The notes: generated by a model not told the origin, from the letters alone. Counted from the first letter of the stretch, positions 17,918-28,035 are shown. The stretch is DNA of 64,000 nt from Bradyrhizobium nivariense (GCF_029846715.1 NZ_JARVWW010000001.1:372001-436000); one strand, 5' to 3'. A program made the numbers and translations.

Positions 17918-18637
17918 TTAGTGAATCTCCGCCGAGCGCTTCAGCGCGGCCTTCAGCTTCTCCAGCGAGAAGTCGGGGCTGCGGGCGATCTCGAGGATCG
18001 GGGTCTCGCGGCGGCCGCAGAGCTCGGCGGCCTCGGGCAGTTTTGCGGCGATGTCGCGCGGGATCACGATCGCGCCATGCAGGTCGGCGTGGATCAGGTC
18101 GTCGGACTTCACGGTCATGCCGGCGACACGGACCTCGCCGCCAAAGCTCTCCGCATGCACCCAGGCATGCGACGGGCCGATCGAGCCGGCCAGCGCCTGG
18201 AATCCAGGTGCCCATTGCGGGATGTCGCGGATCGAGCCGTCGGTGATGACGCCGAGGCAGCCGAGCGCCTTGTGCACGTTGCTCTGCACCTCGCCCCAGA
18301 ATGCGCCGTAGCCGACGTCGGGACCGTCAATGTCCTGGATCACCGAGATGCGCGGACCGTGGCCTGTGCCGACATATTCGTAATATTCGATGCGGCGCCT
18401 GGACTGCTCTTCCGGCGGCAGCGAATTTTTCAGCACCGAACGGATCGCGACCGTGCGGGCGTAGCCGACGATCGGCGGCAGATCGGGGAACGGGCAGACC
18501 AGTTGCTTGGTGGTGTAGCCGATCAACCGGCGCTCGGGCGCCACGATCTCCATGGCATTGCAGATCGTCGGCGTGTCGTAGCGGCCCAGCGCTTCGAGGA
18601 CGGAAGCGGGCAGCGGCCCGGTCGCGGTATCAGTCAC
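17918..18637 (-). CDS. RraA-like / 4-hydroxy-4-methyl-2-oxoglutarate aldolase family protein
   Basis: A 239-residue member of the RraA-like fold. It has TPTICNAMEIV near the N-terminus and the metal/substrate signature GCLGVITDGSIRDI, with the conserved R-D pair. Family members are either HMG/CHA aldolases acting on 4-carboxy-4-hydroxy-2-oxoadipate or RNase E inhibitors. The extra length over E. coli RraA (about 160) and the lack of an RNA context favour the aldolase-like group. The neighbours do not supply a pathway, so the substrate is open. Confidence 0.78.
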   Translation of the reverse strand: MTDTATGPLPASVLEALGRYDTPTICNAMEIVAPERRLIGYTTKQLVCPFPDLPPIVGYARTVAIRSVLKNSLPPEEQSRRRIEYYEYVGTGHGPRISVIQDIDGPDVGYGAFWGEVQSNVHKALGCLGVITDGSIRDIPQWAPGFQALAGSIGPSHAWVHAESFGGEVRVAGMTVKSDDLIHADLHGAIVIPRDIAAKLPEAAELCGRRETPILEIARSPDFSLEKLKAALKRSAEIH

Positions 18638-18775
18638 GGCGTTCTCTCCCAGATTGGCGGCCGCTGTTGGCGCGGTGCCGCCGGCACAGGGCGATATAGC
18701 CGAGATCGGGGCTCAACCCAACTCAGCAAGCCCTCATGGCAGATATCCGCGTCTTGCTGCTCAGCGTCTTGCCGT

Positions 18776-19657
18776 TCAGTGCAGCCGGTCGGGCCGGTCA
18801 TCCTCGCGCGGCGGCTCCGACAGGTTTGCCAGCGTCGGTGCCGACGGCGGCGACGAGACCTCGCCTCCCGCCGGCGCGGTGGCTTCCATCGCGCGCGCCT
18901 GGTCGCGGTAGGATTTGTAGCCGAGCGGCAAAGCGAGGAGATACAGCACCGTGCCCACCGAGAGGACGTGCCAGGGATAGGCGATCAGGATCGCGATGAA
19001 GACGATCACGGTGACGAATGCCGGCAGCACCAGTTCGGGCGGCACGCGCATGCGCTTGGTCTTGCCGGAGAACACCGGCAAGCGCGACACCATCAGGAAG
19101 GCGATCAGCAGCGTATACGCAGCCGTCACCGCCGCAGGCAGCCGGCCGAGATCGAGGAACGCGACATAGATCGGCAGCAGCACCGTGATCGCGCCGGCCG
19201 GCGCCGGCACGCCGGTGAAGAAATTGGCGGCGAAGGCCGGCTTGTTGGGATCGTCCATGGTGGCGTTGAAGCGCGCCAGCCGGAGGCCGCCGGAGATCGC
19301 GAACACCATGGCGGCGATCCAGCCGGCATTGCCGAGTTCGTGCAGCTGCCAGAAGTACAGCATCAGGCCGGGCGCGACGCCGAAATTGACGAAGTCGGCG
19401 AGGCTGTCGAGCTCGGCGCCGAATTTGGACTGGCCCTTGATCATGCGGGCGATGCGGCCATCGATGCCGTCGAGCGCCGCCGCGAACACGATGGCGTAGA
19501 CCGCGAGCGACATCCGTCCCTCGATCGACAGGCGGATCGAGGTCAGGCCGGCGCAGATCGCCAGCAACGTGATGACGTTGGGCACCAGCATCCGCACCGG
19601 GATCGGGCGGAACCGCCGGCGGCGGACGTCGGGATCTCTCAGGTCGTAGGGCGTCAT
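18776..19657 (-). CDS. pssA: CDP-diacylglycerol-serine O-phosphatidyltransferase
   Basis: A 293-residue integral membrane enzyme. The CDP-alcohol phosphotransferase motif D-G-x2-A/G-R-x8-G-x3-D-x3-D is complete, spread over about residues 63-88: DGIDGRIAR, then FGAELDSLAD. Several hydrophobic helices follow. It makes phosphatidylserine from CDP-diacylglycerol and serine. The C-terminal ~40 residues are polar and variable. It follows psd on the same strand by 86 bases, so phosphatidylethanolamine synthesis is encoded as one unit, psd first. Confidence 0.94.
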   Translation of the reverse strand: MTPYDLRDPDVRRRRFRPIPVRMLVPNVITLLAICAGLTSIRLSIEGRMSLAVYAIVFAAALDGIDGRIARMIKGQSKFGAELDSLADFVNFGVAPGLMLYFWQLHELGNAGWIAAMVFAISGGLRLARFNATMDDPNKPAFAANFFTGVPAPAGAITVLLPIYVAFLDLGRLPAAVTAAYTLLIAFLMVSRLPVFSGKTKRMRVPPELVLPAFVTVIVFIAILIAYPWHVLSVGTVLYLLALPLGYKSYRDQARAMEATAPAGGEVSSPPSAPTLANLSEPPREDDRPDRLH

Positions 19658-19743
19658 GGCTCGTCCTTATCTCAAGGCGAGATATAGCAAGCCCCGCTCC
19701 CCTCCGCCATTGCGGCGGAAGGCCCTCAAGGACCGACTATTGG

Positions 19744-20442
19744 TTAATTGGCGCGGTAGGCGCGGCTCGGGTCGTCGCCGGCAAGGTCGGCCAAAATCGT
19801 CTCGCCGGCGATCGCGGTCTGCCCTTCCGAGACCAGCGCCTTGGTGCCCGGCGGCAGGTAGACGTCGAGGCGCGAGCCGAAGCGGATCAGGCCGAAGCGC
19901 TCGCCGGCGCCGATTGCCTGGCCCTCCCTGACGAAGCAGACGATGCGCTTGGCGATCAGGCCTGCGATCTGGACCACGCCGATCCGTGCGGTCGGCGTCG
20001 TGATCACCAGCGAGTTGCGCTCATTGTCCTCGCTTGCCTTGTCCAGCTCGGCATTGATGAACAGGCCGGGCCGGTAGGCGATGCGGTCCACCCGGCCCGT
20101 GATCGGGCTGCGGTTCACATGGCAGTTGAACACGCTCATGAACACCGAGATGCGCGGCAGCGGCCGGTCGCCGAGCCCGAGCTCGGCCGGCGGCAGCGCC
20201 ATGGTGATCATCGAGACGCGGCCGTCGGCCGGCGACACCACGAGCCCTTCGCGCACCGGCGTCACGCGGACGGGGTCGCGGAAGAACAGCGCGCACCACA
20301 CCGTCAGGATGGTGCCGATCCACCCCAAAGGCGACCACAGCCAGAACAGGATGAGGCTTGCCAGCGCAAAGCCGCCGATGAAGGGATAGCCCTCCTTGTG
20401 GATCGGCGGGATCTGACGCTGGATCGAATCGAGAATGGACAT
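19744..20442 (-). CDS. psd: phosphatidylserine decarboxylase proenzyme
   Basis: A 232-residue PSD of the short (archaeal/alphaproteobacterial) type. It has a hydrophobic N-terminus with two helices (residues ~22-55), [27 protein letters not shown], and the self-cleavage site [11 protein letters not shown]. The serine after the FG pair becomes the pyruvoyl cofactor. It converts phosphatidylserine to phosphatidylethanolamine at the inner membrane. It precedes pssA in the same direction. An ABC exporter gene, on the same strand, ends 83 bases upstream. Confidence 0.94.
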   Translation of the reverse strand: MSILDSIQRQIPPIHKEGYPFIGGFALASLILFWLWSPLGWIGTILTVWCALFFRDPVRVTPVREGLVVSPADGRVSMITMALPPAELGLGDRPLPRISVFMSVFNCHVNRSPITGRVDRIAYRPGLFINAELDKASEDNERNSLVITTPTARIGVVQIAGLIAKRIVCFVREGQAIGAGERFGLIRFGSRLDVYLPPGTKALVSEGQTAIAGETILADLAGDDPSRAYRAN

Positions 20443-20525
20443 CGCTATCTGCCGCTCAGGGTTGATGGCGCAGGTCGTCCCGCGCGGTGGAGTTGTTTAG
20501 GCCAGAGTTGGGACCGGAGACAAGG

Positions 20526-22484
20526 TCACTCCGCCGCCGCAGGCGTCGTCAGGGCATCGGCGACCGGCGGCGGCTCCCGGTTGGGCGCCTCGCCCGGGTC
20601 GGCCATCCTGGCCAGTTTCTCGCGCGCCGCCTCGGCCTCGCGCTGCCTGTTCCACATGCTGGCGTAAAGGCCCCCCTCCGCGAGCAGTTTTGCGTGGGTG
20701 CCGCGCTCGGCGATGCGGCCCTGGTCCAGCACGATGATCTCGTCGGCGCCGACAATGGTCGAGAGCCGATGGGCGATCACCAGCGAGGTGCGATTCTTGG
20801 CGACGCGTTCGAGCGCGCCCTGGATTTCGTGCTCGGTGTGGGTGTCGAGCGCCGAGGTTGCCTCGTCCAGCACCAGGATCGGCGGCGCCTTCAACACGGT
20901 GCGCGCGATCGCGACGCGCTGTTTTTCGCCACCAGACAGTTTCAGGCCGCGCTCACCGACCTGGGTCTCGTAGCCCTTCGGCGACAGGCGGATGAAATGG
21001 TCGATCTGCGCCAGCCGCGCCGCCTCTTCCACTTCGGCATCGCTGGCGTCCCAGCGGCCGTAGCGGATGTTATAGCGGATGGTGTCGTTGAACAGCACAG
21101 TGTCCTGCGGCACCATGCCGATCGATGCACGCAGCGAGGCCTGCGTGACCCCGCGGATGTCCTGGCCGTCGATCAGGATCTTTCCGCCGGAGATGTCATA
21201 GAGGCGGAACAGAAGCCGCGACATGGTCGACTTGCCAGCGCCGGACGGGCCGACGATCGCGACGGTCTTGCCGGCCGGGACCTCGAAGCTGATGCCTTTG
21301 AGGATCGGACGCGACGGCTCATAGGCAAAGCGCACGTCCTCGAAACGCACATTTCCTGCGGAGACCACCAGCGGCTTCGCGTCGGGCGCGTCCTTGATCT
21401 CGGCCTCGCGTCCGAGCACGTTGAACATCTTCTCGATGTCGATGATCGCCTGCTTGATCTCGCGATAGACCATGCCCATGAAATTCAAGGGCTGGTAGAG
21501 CTGGATCATCATGGCGTTGACCAGCACGAAATCGCCGACCGTGTTGGTGCCGTTGCGCACGCCGATCGCGCACATCAGCATGGTCGCGGTCAGCCCGAGC
21601 GTGAAGATCACGGCCTGGCCGGTGTTGAGCACCGCGAGCGAGGTATAGGCGTGGACGCTTGACTCCTCGTAGCGCGCGACCGACTTGTCATAGCGCTGCG
21701 CTTCGCGGGTCTCGGCGCTGAAATACTTCACGGTCTCGTAGTTGAGCAGCGAGTCGATCGCCTTGGTATTCGCCTCGGTGTCGGAATCGTTCATCTTGCG
21801 GCGGATGCCGATCCGCCACTCGGTGGCGATGTAGGTGTAGTACATGTAGACCGCGACCGTGATCAGGGTTGCGACCACGTAGCGCCAGTCAAACTGCCAG
21901 AGCAGCACGGCCATCAAGAGCGAGACCTCGACGATGGTCGGGATCAGCTGCAGGATCACCATGCGCACGATGACCTCGATACCCTCGCGGCCGCGCTCGA
22001 GCACGCGTGTCAGACCGCCGGTCTTGCGCTCCAGGTGAAAGCGCAGCGAGAGTTCGTGCATGTGGATGAAGGTGATGGTGGCGAGCTTGCGCACCGCGTG
22101 CATGGCAACGCGCGCGAAAATGCCGTCGCGCCATTGCGTCAGCACCGCCATCACGATGCGCATCACGCCGTAGCTGGCGGTCAGCAGCAATGGCGAGGCG
22201 ATCACCCAGAGGTGCCAATTGTCCGCCTGCACCGGCGCGGTGTTGGCACCGGTCAGCGCGTCGGTTGCCCATTTGAAGCTGAAAGGAACCGTCAGCGTGA
22301 TCAGCTTGGCCGCGAGCAGCAGCACCATCGACCAGACCACGCGCATCTTCAGGTCGAAGCGGTCGCCCGGCCAGATATAGGGCCACAGATGCGCCAGCGT
22401 GCCCATCAGCGTGGCCCGTTCCAGTGGTCCCACGGCGGGAGGATCAGGAACGTCGGCGCCGTCGAACGATTGAGATTGGTCCAT
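20526..22484 (-). CDS. Atm1/HMT1-type ABC exporter (membrane and ATPase domains fused)
   Basis: A 652-residue half transporter. Its N-terminal six-helix exporter domain (residues ~50-350) includes GGLTRVLERGREGIEVI and SLLNYETVKYFSAE, both characteristic of the Atm1 group. The C-terminal ATPase has Walker A GPSGAGKST near 411, signature LSGGEKQR near 515, and Walker B ILVLDEATSALD near 531. Atm1-type proteins export glutathione-linked sulfur or metal compounds. The ATG at 22484 is used rather than an in-frame TTG three bases upstream. A polar, Pro-rich C-terminus of about 50 residues ends the protein. Confidence 0.9.
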   Translation of the reverse strand: MDQSQSFDGADVPDPPAVGPLERATLMGTLAHLWPYIWPGDRFDLKMRVVWSMVLLLAAKLITLTVPFSFKWATDALTGANTAPVQADNWHLWVIASPLLLTASYGVMRIVMAVLTQWRDGIFARVAMHAVRKLATITFIHMHELSLRFHLERKTGGLTRVLERGREGIEVIVRMVILQLIPTIVEVSLLMAVLLWQFDWRYVVATLITVAVYMYYTYIATEWRIGIRRKMNDSDTEANTKAIDSLLNYETVKYFSAETREAQRYDKSVARYEESSVHAYTSLAVLNTGQAVIFTLGLTATMLMCAIGVRNGTNTVGDFVLVNAMMIQLYQPLNFMGMVYREIKQAIIDIEKMFNVLGREAEIKDAPDAKPLVVSAGNVRFEDVRFAYEPSRPILKGISFEVPAGKTVAIVGPSGAGKSTMSRLLFRLYDISGGKILIDGQDIRGVTQASLRASIGMVPQDTVLFNDTIRYNIRYGRWDASDAEVEEAARLAQIDHFIRLSPKGYETQVGERGLKLSGGEKQRVAIARTVLKAPPILVLDEATSALDTHTEHEIQGALERVAKNRTSLVIAHRLSTIVGADEIIVLDQGRIAERGTHAKLLAEGGLYASMWNRQREAEAAREKLARMADPGEAPNREPPPVADALTTPAAAE

Positions 22485-22675
22485 CAAAAAGCCTGAAAGC
22501 CCGCCGGATGCGGGCGCGGTACGATTTGCGATTTTCGCTCGTCATATAGAGCCTTCCCAATGCGAGCGCACCCCGCCAGATGGCGAATCTTTGATTGTTT
22601 GCCGCCATTTACCGGTAGATTTCCGGGTGGCCCGAATCACCGATTGGGCTTGACGCCTCTTCGCTGCAATGCATC

Positions 22676-23290
22676 ATGGCACCAATGAGCACGATCAAAA
22701 CCGTCTGTGTCTATTGCGGCTCCGGCCCCGGAACCAATCCCCGCTTCACCGAAGGCGCCAAGGCGTTCGGCAAGGCGCTCGCCGAGAACAGCATCCGTCT
22801 GGTCTATGGGGGCGGCTCGCTCGGCCTGATGGGCTCGGTCGCAACCTCCGTGCTCGATCACGGCGGCACCGTCACCGGCATCATCCCCGACTTCCTGCGG
22901 ATGCGCGAGAACGCGCTGACCCGCGTGCAGGAGATGATCGTCACCCCCGACATGCACGAGCGCAAGCGGCTGATGTTCGAACGCTCCGACGCCTTCGTGG
23001 CGCTGCCGGGCGGCGTCGGCACGCTGGAGGAGCTGGTCGAGCAATTGACCTGGAAGCAGCTCGGCCGTCACGCCAAGCCGGTGCTGCTCGCCAACATCGA
23101 TAATTTCTGGGAGCCGCTGTTCTCGCTGCTGTCGCACATGCGCCAGACCGAGTTCATCCGCGCCGGCCTTTCGGTCGACATCCTCAAGGCCGATCGGATC
23201 GAAGAGATTTTGCCGAAGCTGAAAGCGGCTGCGGCGCAGATCGACGAGGCGGAAAAGCAGCTCGCCCCGGAAATGGCGCGCAAGCTTTAG
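22676..23290 (+). CDS. LOG family protein (cytokinin riboside monophosphate phosphoribohydrolase type)
   Basis: A 204-residue Rossmann-fold protein with both LOG motifs: GGGSLGLMGSVA near the N-terminus and the catalytic PGGVGTLEELVE near residue 107. The family also has the conserved R-K in MHERKRLMFERSDAF. LOG enzymes release adenine-type bases from nucleoside 5'-monophosphates; in bacteria the physiological substrate is often unclear. An ATG nine bases downstream (22685) is an alternative start. The gene overlaps the convergent VOC gene by four bases at its stop. Confidence 0.88.
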   Translation: MAPMSTIKTVCVYCGSGPGTNPRFTEGAKAFGKALAENSIRLVYGGGSLGLMGSVATSVLDHGGTVTGIIPDFLRMRENALTRVQEMIVTPDMHERKRLMFERSDAFVALPGGVGTLEELVEQLTWKQLGRHAKPVLLANIDNFWEPLFSLLSHMRQTEFIRAGLSVDILKADRIEEILPKLKAAAAQIDEAEKQLAPEMARKL

Positions 23291-23664
23291 TCCGCAGGAA
23301 ACGTCACCGCCTCGATCCGGTTACCGTCGGGATCGACGACGAAGGCTGCGTAATAACGCACGCGATCGTGCGGGCGGATACCCGGCGCACCGTCGGAGGC
23401 GCCGCCGGCCGCGAGGGCTGCGGCGTGAAATGCATCGACTTCACCCGTTGTCTTCGCCCGGAGGCAGATGTGCACGCCGCTCTCCGGCAGCACGCGCGGC
23501 ATGCCCTCGCGTAAATTGATCCAGAACTCCGGATAGGTCTTGCCGAAGCCGATCGTCCGCGGCCGCGTCACGACGCGCGTGAGGCCGAGGGCCGCGAGCG
23601 TTGCCTCGTAGAATTTTGCTGAGCGTTCGAGGTTGCTCACGCCGACGGAGATGTGGTCGATCAT
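23287..23664 (-). CDS. VOC (glyoxalase/bleomycin resistance) family protein
   Basis: A 125-residue two-module VOC protein beginning IDHISVGVSNLERSAKFYEA, which supplies the first metal-ligand His, and ending with FVVDPDGNRIEAV, which supplies the last Glu. The middle His in SGVHICLRA completes a likely metal site. Members catalyse isomerisation, ring cleavage or bind drugs; the substrate is unknown here. The ATG at 23664 is chosen because the family start is exactly IDHIS. Confidence 0.85.
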   Translation of the reverse strand: MIDHISVGVSNLERSAKFYEATLAALGLTRVVTRPRTIGFGKTYPEFWINLREGMPRVLPESGVHICLRAKTTGEVDAFHAAALAAGGASDGAPGIRPHDRVRYYAAFVVDPDGNRIEAVTFPAD

Positions 23665-23687
23665 GGGTCTGCCCCTCCTCACCTCAG

Positions 23688-23791
23688 CTGTCATCGCCCG
23701 GCTTGACCGGGCGATCCAGTACTCCGAGACTCCCGAAAGCTACTGAGAAGCCACGGCGTACTGGATACCCCGCGTTCGCGGGGTATGACAG
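23688..23791. repeat. dispersed ~104-base repeat, copy 2
   Basis: CTGTCAT and ATGACAG bound an element carrying two hairpins: CGCCCGGCTTGACCGGGCG, and CCCCGCGTTCGCGGGG near the end. ATCCAGTACT and TACTGGATA flank the centre. It sits between the VOC gene and the cimA 3' end, and shares its layout with 11293-11396 and 29246-29350. Confidence 0.85.
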
Positions 23792-23803
23792 CCGTAGCGG
23801 GTC

Positions 23804-25402
23804 CTACGCCGGCGCCCCGGACTTCACCAGCTTGTAGATCACCGAATCCATCAGCGCCTGGAACGAGGCGTCGATGATGTTGGGGGACACGCCGACCGTG
23901 GTCCAGCTGTCGCCGTTCTCGTCCTCGCTCTCGATCAAGACGCGCGTGACCGCGCCGGTGCCGCCATTGAGGATGCGGACGCGGTAGTCGATCAGCGTCA
24001 GGCCCTCGATATATTTCTGGTACTTGCCGAGATCCTTGCGCAGCGCGACGTCGAGCGCGTTGACGGGACCGTTGCCTTCGGCGGCCGAGATCAAATGCTC
24101 GCCGGCGACGTCGACCTTCACGACCGCAAGCGCGACCGTAACGCGCTCACCGTGCGAATTGTAGCGCTGCTCGACATTGACGTCGAACTGCTCGACCTCG
24201 AAATAATGCGGCACCTTGCCGAGCGTGCGGCGCGCCAGGAGCTCGAACGAGGCGTTGGCGGATTCATAGGCGTAGCCTTCCGCCTCCCGCTCCTTTAATT
24301 CCTCCACCAGCCGCGTCAGCTTCGGATCGCTCTTCTCGTAAGCGATGCCGGCGCGGTCGAGCTCGGCGATGACATTGGAGCGGCCGGCCTGGTCGGACAC
24401 CAGCACCTTGCGGTGATTGCCGACCAATTCAGGAAGGACATGCTCGTAGGTCTGCGGATCCTTCAGCACGGCGGAGGCATGGATGCCGGTCTTGGTGACG
24501 AAGGCGCTCTCGCCGACATAGGCCGCATGCCGGTTCGGCACGCGGTTGAGCATGTCGTCGAGCGTACGCGACACCTTGACGAGCGTCGCCAGCTTCTCCG
24601 GCGTGACGCCGATTTCGAAAGCGTCGGCAAACTCGGTCTTCAGCTTCAAAGTCGGGATCAGCGAGCAGAGGTTGGCGTTGCCGCAGCGCTCGCCGAGGCC
24701 GTTCAGCGTGCCCTGGATCTGCCGCGCACCAGCGCGCACCGCGGCGAGCGAATTCGCCACCGCCTGCTCGGTGTCGTTATGGGCGTGGATGCCGAGATGA
24801 TCGCCGGGGATGTGCTTTGTCACCTCGGTGACGATGGCCTCGACCTCGTTCGGCATGGTGCCGCCGTTGGTGTCGCACAGCACCACCCAGCGCGCGCCGG
24901 CCTCGTAGGCGGCCTTGGCGCAGGCGAGTGCGAAGCTGGAATCTTCCTTATAGCCGTCGAAAAAGTGCTCGCAGTCGAGCATCACCTCGCGGCCGGCCGT
25001 CCTCGCCGCCGCAACGCTGTCACGGATCGAGGCGAGGTTTTCTTCCTTTGTGGTCTCCAGCGCGACGCGCACCTGATAGGCCGACGACTTCGCCACGAAG
25101 CAGATCGCGTCGGCTTTCGCTTCCAGGAGACCGGCCACGCCCGGGTCGTTGGACACAGAGCGGCCCGCTCGCCGCGTCATGCCGAACGCAGTGAAGCGTG
25201 CATGGGCGAGCTTCGGCTTGGTGCCGAAAAACTCGGTGTCGGTCGGATTGGCGCCGGGATAGCCGCCCTCGACATAGTCGATGCCGAGTTCATCGAGCAT
25301 CGCCGCGATGATTTGCTTGTCGGTCAGCGTGAAATCGACGCCATTGGTCTGCGCCCCGTCGCGCAGCGTGGTGTCGAACAGATATAGGCGCTCCTTGCTC
25401 AT
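23804..25402 (-). CDS. cimA: (R)-citramalate synthase
   Basis: A 532-residue enzyme of the isopropylmalate synthase superfamily. It opens LYLFDTTLRDGAQTNGVDFT, the D-T-T-L-R-D-G metal-site signature, and has HAHNDTEQAVANSLAAVRAG in the barrel and a C-terminal LeuA-type regulatory domain (residues ~390-525). The divergent RDGAQT and overall layout match citramalate synthase (TIGR00977 group) rather than LeuA. It condenses pyruvate and acetyl-CoA for isoleucine synthesis. Its ATG overlaps the stop of the upstream GNAT gene (ATGA), indicating coupling. Confidence 0.9.
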   Translation of the reverse strand: MSKERLYLFDTTLRDGAQTNGVDFTLTDKQIIAAMLDELGIDYVEGGYPGANPTDTEFFGTKPKLAHARFTAFGMTRRAGRSVSNDPGVAGLLEAKADAICFVAKSSAYQVRVALETTKEENLASIRDSVAAARTAGREVMLDCEHFFDGYKEDSSFALACAKAAYEAGARWVVLCDTNGGTMPNEVEAIVTEVTKHIPGDHLGIHAHNDTEQAVANSLAAVRAGARQIQGTLNGLGERCGNANLCSLIPTLKLKTEFADAFEIGVTPEKLATLVKVSRTLDDMLNRVPNRHAAYVGESAFVTKTGIHASAVLKDPQTYEHVLPELVGNHRKVLVSDQAGRSNVIAELDRAGIAYEKSDPKLTRLVEELKEREAEGYAYESANASFELLARRTLGKVPHYFEVEQFDVNVEQRYNSHGERVTVALAVVKVDVAGEHLISAAEGNGPVNALDVALRKDLGKYQKYIEGLTLIDYRVRILNGGTGAVTRVLIESEDENGDSWTTVGVSPNIIDASFQALMDSVIYKLVKSGAPA

Positions 25403-25908
25403 TGCAGTGCTCCCGACGCGGGTCCGGTGCCGAGCGTCTTCTGCATGGTGGTATTGGCGAGCCACTCGTCGTTGACGGTGATGCTGTTGCGCTGCATGGC
25501 GACATAGCCGCGCTTGGCGAAAAAGCCCTGCGCGTTATCGCTGGCGTCGACCGTGAGCTTGTCGGCACCGCGGCCGCCCGCAATCTTTTCCAGCGCATCG
25601 ACGAGCATCGTCGCCAGCCCCTGCCCGGCCACGGCCGGATGCACATAGAGCATGTGGATATGATCCTTGCCGCGCAGCGACGCAAAGCCCACCGGTGATC
25701 CCTCCAGCGTTGCGATCAGCGTCAGGTCGGAGGCGAGCCGCTTGCCGAATTCTTCGTCCTCCGCCGCCGCCATCCAGGCCTGCTGCTGCGCTTCGCTATA
25801 GTCGTCCCCGGTCAGCTCTTCGATGCTGGCCGTGAAGATCGCGGCGAGAACCGGCACGTCGTCCGGCAGGAAGGGCCGCAAGCCAGGCTTTGGAAGCGCT
25901 TGTGCCAT
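25399..25908 (-). CDS. GNAT family N-acetyltransferase
   Basis: A 169-residue acetyltransferase. HIHMLYVHPAVAGQGLATMLVDAL provides strand 4 and the acetyl-CoA loop (Q-G-x-A form), and GFFAKRGYVAMQRNSITVNDEWL is the usual C-terminal segment. It lies between cysS and cimA, overlapping cysS (TGATG) and cimA (ATGA), so all three are translated in series. The substrate is unknown. Confidence 0.85.
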   Translation of the reverse strand: MAQALPKPGLRPFLPDDVPVLAAIFTASIEELTGDDYSEAQQQAWMAAAEDEEFGKRLASDLTLIATLEGSPVGFASLRGKDHIHMLYVHPAVAGQGLATMLVDALEKIAGGRGADKLTVDASDNAQGFFAKRGYVAMQRNSITVNDEWLANTTMQKTLGTGPASGALQ

Positions 25909-27305
25909 CACGCCAGCTCCCAGGTCGTCACCGGCTTGCCATCGGTATCCTTGCCATCCTTGAGCACGACCCCCTTGGCGACAAGCTCGTCGCGGATGCG
26001 GTCGGATTCCTTGAAGTCTTTGCGCACACGCGCAGCCGCGCGCGCCGCGATCAGGCGGTCGATCTCGCTTGCGTCCACGCCGCTTGCCCGCTGCTTGCGG
26101 CTTTCCCATTGCGCAGCGCTCTCGGAGAGGAAGCCGAGCAGACGCAGCGACGCGGCCAGGCCACCGGCGTCGGACGCGTTGCGCAGGCCGTGCAATGCCG
26201 CGATCGCCAGGGACGTGTTGAGGTCGTCGAGCAGCGGCTCAACCACAGAAGCGGCCGGTTGACCGGGCGCGACGTCGGCCGTGACGCGATACCAGTCGTC
26301 GAGCGTCTTGGCGCTCTCCTCCAGCGACTTCATCGTCCAGTCGATCGGCGAACGGTAATGCGTTTTCAGCATGTTCAGGCGCAGCACTTCACCAGGCCAG
26401 TCCGCGAGCAATTCGTGGATGGTGACGAAGTTGCCGATCGACTTCGACATCTTCTCGCTCTCGACCTGGAGGAAGCCGTTGTGCATCCAGTAGTTCGCCA
26501 TGCGCTCCCGGTGGAAGGCACAGCAGGTCTGCGCGACTTCGTTCTCATGATGCGGAAACACCAGATCGACGCCGCCGCCATGGATGTCGAAATGCTCGCC
26601 GAGATGCTTCCAGGCCATGGCCGAGCACTCGACGTGCCAGCCCGGACGGCCCTCTGCCCTGATACCCGCCGGCGACGGCCATGACGGCTCACCCGGCTTG
26701 GACGGCTTCCACAGCACGAAGTCGGTGTTGTCCTTCTTGTAGGGCGCGACATCGACGCGGGCACCGGCGATCATCTCGTCCAGCGAGCGATTGGACAGCG
26801 CGCCATAGCGCGGCAGCCCGGAATCGGCTGCGTTCATCGCCTGCGGCGAGAACAGCACATGGTCCTCGGCCACGTAGGCAAAGCCGCCGGCGACCAGCTT
26901 TTCGATGATCTCGCGCATCTCGCCGATATGCTCGGTCGCGCGCGGTTCGACGCTCGGCCGAAGCGCGCCCAGCGCATCGACGTCGGCGTGAAACTGTTTG
27001 CCGGTCTGCTCGGTGACTTTCCGGATCGCCTCGTTCAGCGGCAGGCCGGGGAAATCACGCGCGGCGCGGTCATTGATCTTGTCGTCGACGTCGGTGATGT
27101 TGCGGACATATTTGACGTGCGCCTCACCGTAGAGATGGCGCAGCAGACGGAATAGCACGTCGAACACGATCACCGGCCGCGCGTTGCCGATATGGGCGAA
27201 GTCATAGACGGTCGGTCCGCAGACATACATGCGGACGTCCTTCGCATCGAGCGGCACGAAGGTGCGCTTTTCCCGGCTCAGCGTATCGTAAAGGCGCAAT
27301 TCCAT
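25908..27305 (-). CDS. cysS: cysteinyl-tRNA synthetase
   Basis: A 465-residue class I synthetase. The zinc-ligand Cys29 is in YVCGPTVYD, the HIGH motif is HIGN at residues 38-41, and KMSKS is present as MSKSIGNF near residue 283. [15 protein letters not shown] with the following [10 protein letters not shown] supplies the other zinc ligands. It charges tRNA-Cys. It is the first gene of a coupled cysS-GNAT-cimA unit. Confidence 0.97.
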   Translation of the reverse strand: MELRLYDTLSREKRTFVPLDAKDVRMYVCGPTVYDFAHIGNARPVIVFDVLFRLLRHLYGEAHVKYVRNITDVDDKINDRAARDFPGLPLNEAIRKVTEQTGKQFHADVDALGALRPSVEPRATEHIGEMREIIEKLVAGGFAYVAEDHVLFSPQAMNAADSGLPRYGALSNRSLDEMIAGARVDVAPYKKDNTDFVLWKPSKPGEPSWPSPAGIRAEGRPGWHVECSAMAWKHLGEHFDIHGGGVDLVFPHHENEVAQTCCAFHRERMANYWMHNGFLQVESEKMSKSIGNFVTIHELLADWPGEVLRLNMLKTHYRSPIDWTMKSLEESAKTLDDWYRVTADVAPGQPAASVVEPLLDDLNTSLAIAALHGLRNASDAGGLAASLRLLGFLSESAAQWESRKQRASGVDASEIDRLIAARAAARVRKDFKESDRIRDELVAKGVVLKDGKDTDGKPVTTWELA

Positions 27306-27599
27306 ATGGATACCCGTCGGCTGTTGGCCGGGCGTCCAGGGCTCTCAATGGTTTTGAGAAAAGACGGCTCCAGCCAGCGAATCGCTAGCTCGTAATCTCG
27401 CGGCAAATGGCGCAAATGGCGAGGAGACCGTTCATGCGGCGACATATGGGCCACGAAGGGGTGTTGCGTCAAGAGAGCCCCGAAAATGCCGGTTTGTCTC
27501 CGCAATGCGCGAGCTGCCCCGCCTTGATGGTTCATCATCCTTAACCATTTGAGCCCATTCTGGAACCGGCAGTTCCTTCTCTTTGCCCCCGGTGTTTTC

Positions 27600-27905
27600 A
27601 TGCGATCATTGCTCGCGCTCATGTCCTGCGCCTCCATCCTTGCGGCATCCAGCGCTCTCGCCGAGACCCGCGTCTTCATCATTGCCAACCAGGCGGACGG
27701 CTACGGCGTCGACCAGTGCCTGGCCAAGGGCGACAAGTGCGGCGCGCAGGTCGCCCGCACCTACTGCCAGTCACGCGATTTTGCCCAGGCTTCGGCCTAT
27801 CGTCGGGTCGATCCCGACGAAATTACCGGCTCTGTCCCCAAATCCGGCGCAAACTGCTCCCATGGCCATTGCGACGAATATGTCGCGATCACCTGCCAGC
27901 GCTGA
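27600..27905 (+). CDS. small exported cysteine-containing protein
   Basis: A 101-residue protein with a signal peptide at residues ~1-21 (SLLALMSCASILAASSALA, cleavage before ETR). The mature part has six cysteines (QCLAKGDKCG, TYCQ, NCSHGHCDE, ITC), which suggests disulfides in the periplasm. I do not recognise the family. The ATG at 27600 is used; the frame extends 17 codons upstream, but the signal peptide sits right after this start. The DUF2865 gene follows on the same strand. Confidence 0.7.
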   Translation: MRSLLALMSCASILAASSALAETRVFIIANQADGYGVDQCLAKGDKCGAQVARTYCQSRDFAQASAYRRVDPDEITGSVPKSGANCSHGHCDEYVAITCQR

Positions 27906-28035
27906 ATTCGCTCGGAACTGGCGCACCTTAGGCCCAATCCTTGGCCCCCCGAAACGACGTGACGATGCCGCAGGAAGCGGCTATGGGAGGGCGCGCTTCG
28001 GCCCCCAAATCACGCGTGGCCGTGACCTCGCTAGA

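Noticed and set aside
17921..19687. A long plus-strand frame spanning the RraA-family and pssA genes
   Set aside because: It crosses two well-supported minus-strand genes and their gap and shows the composition of an antisense frame.
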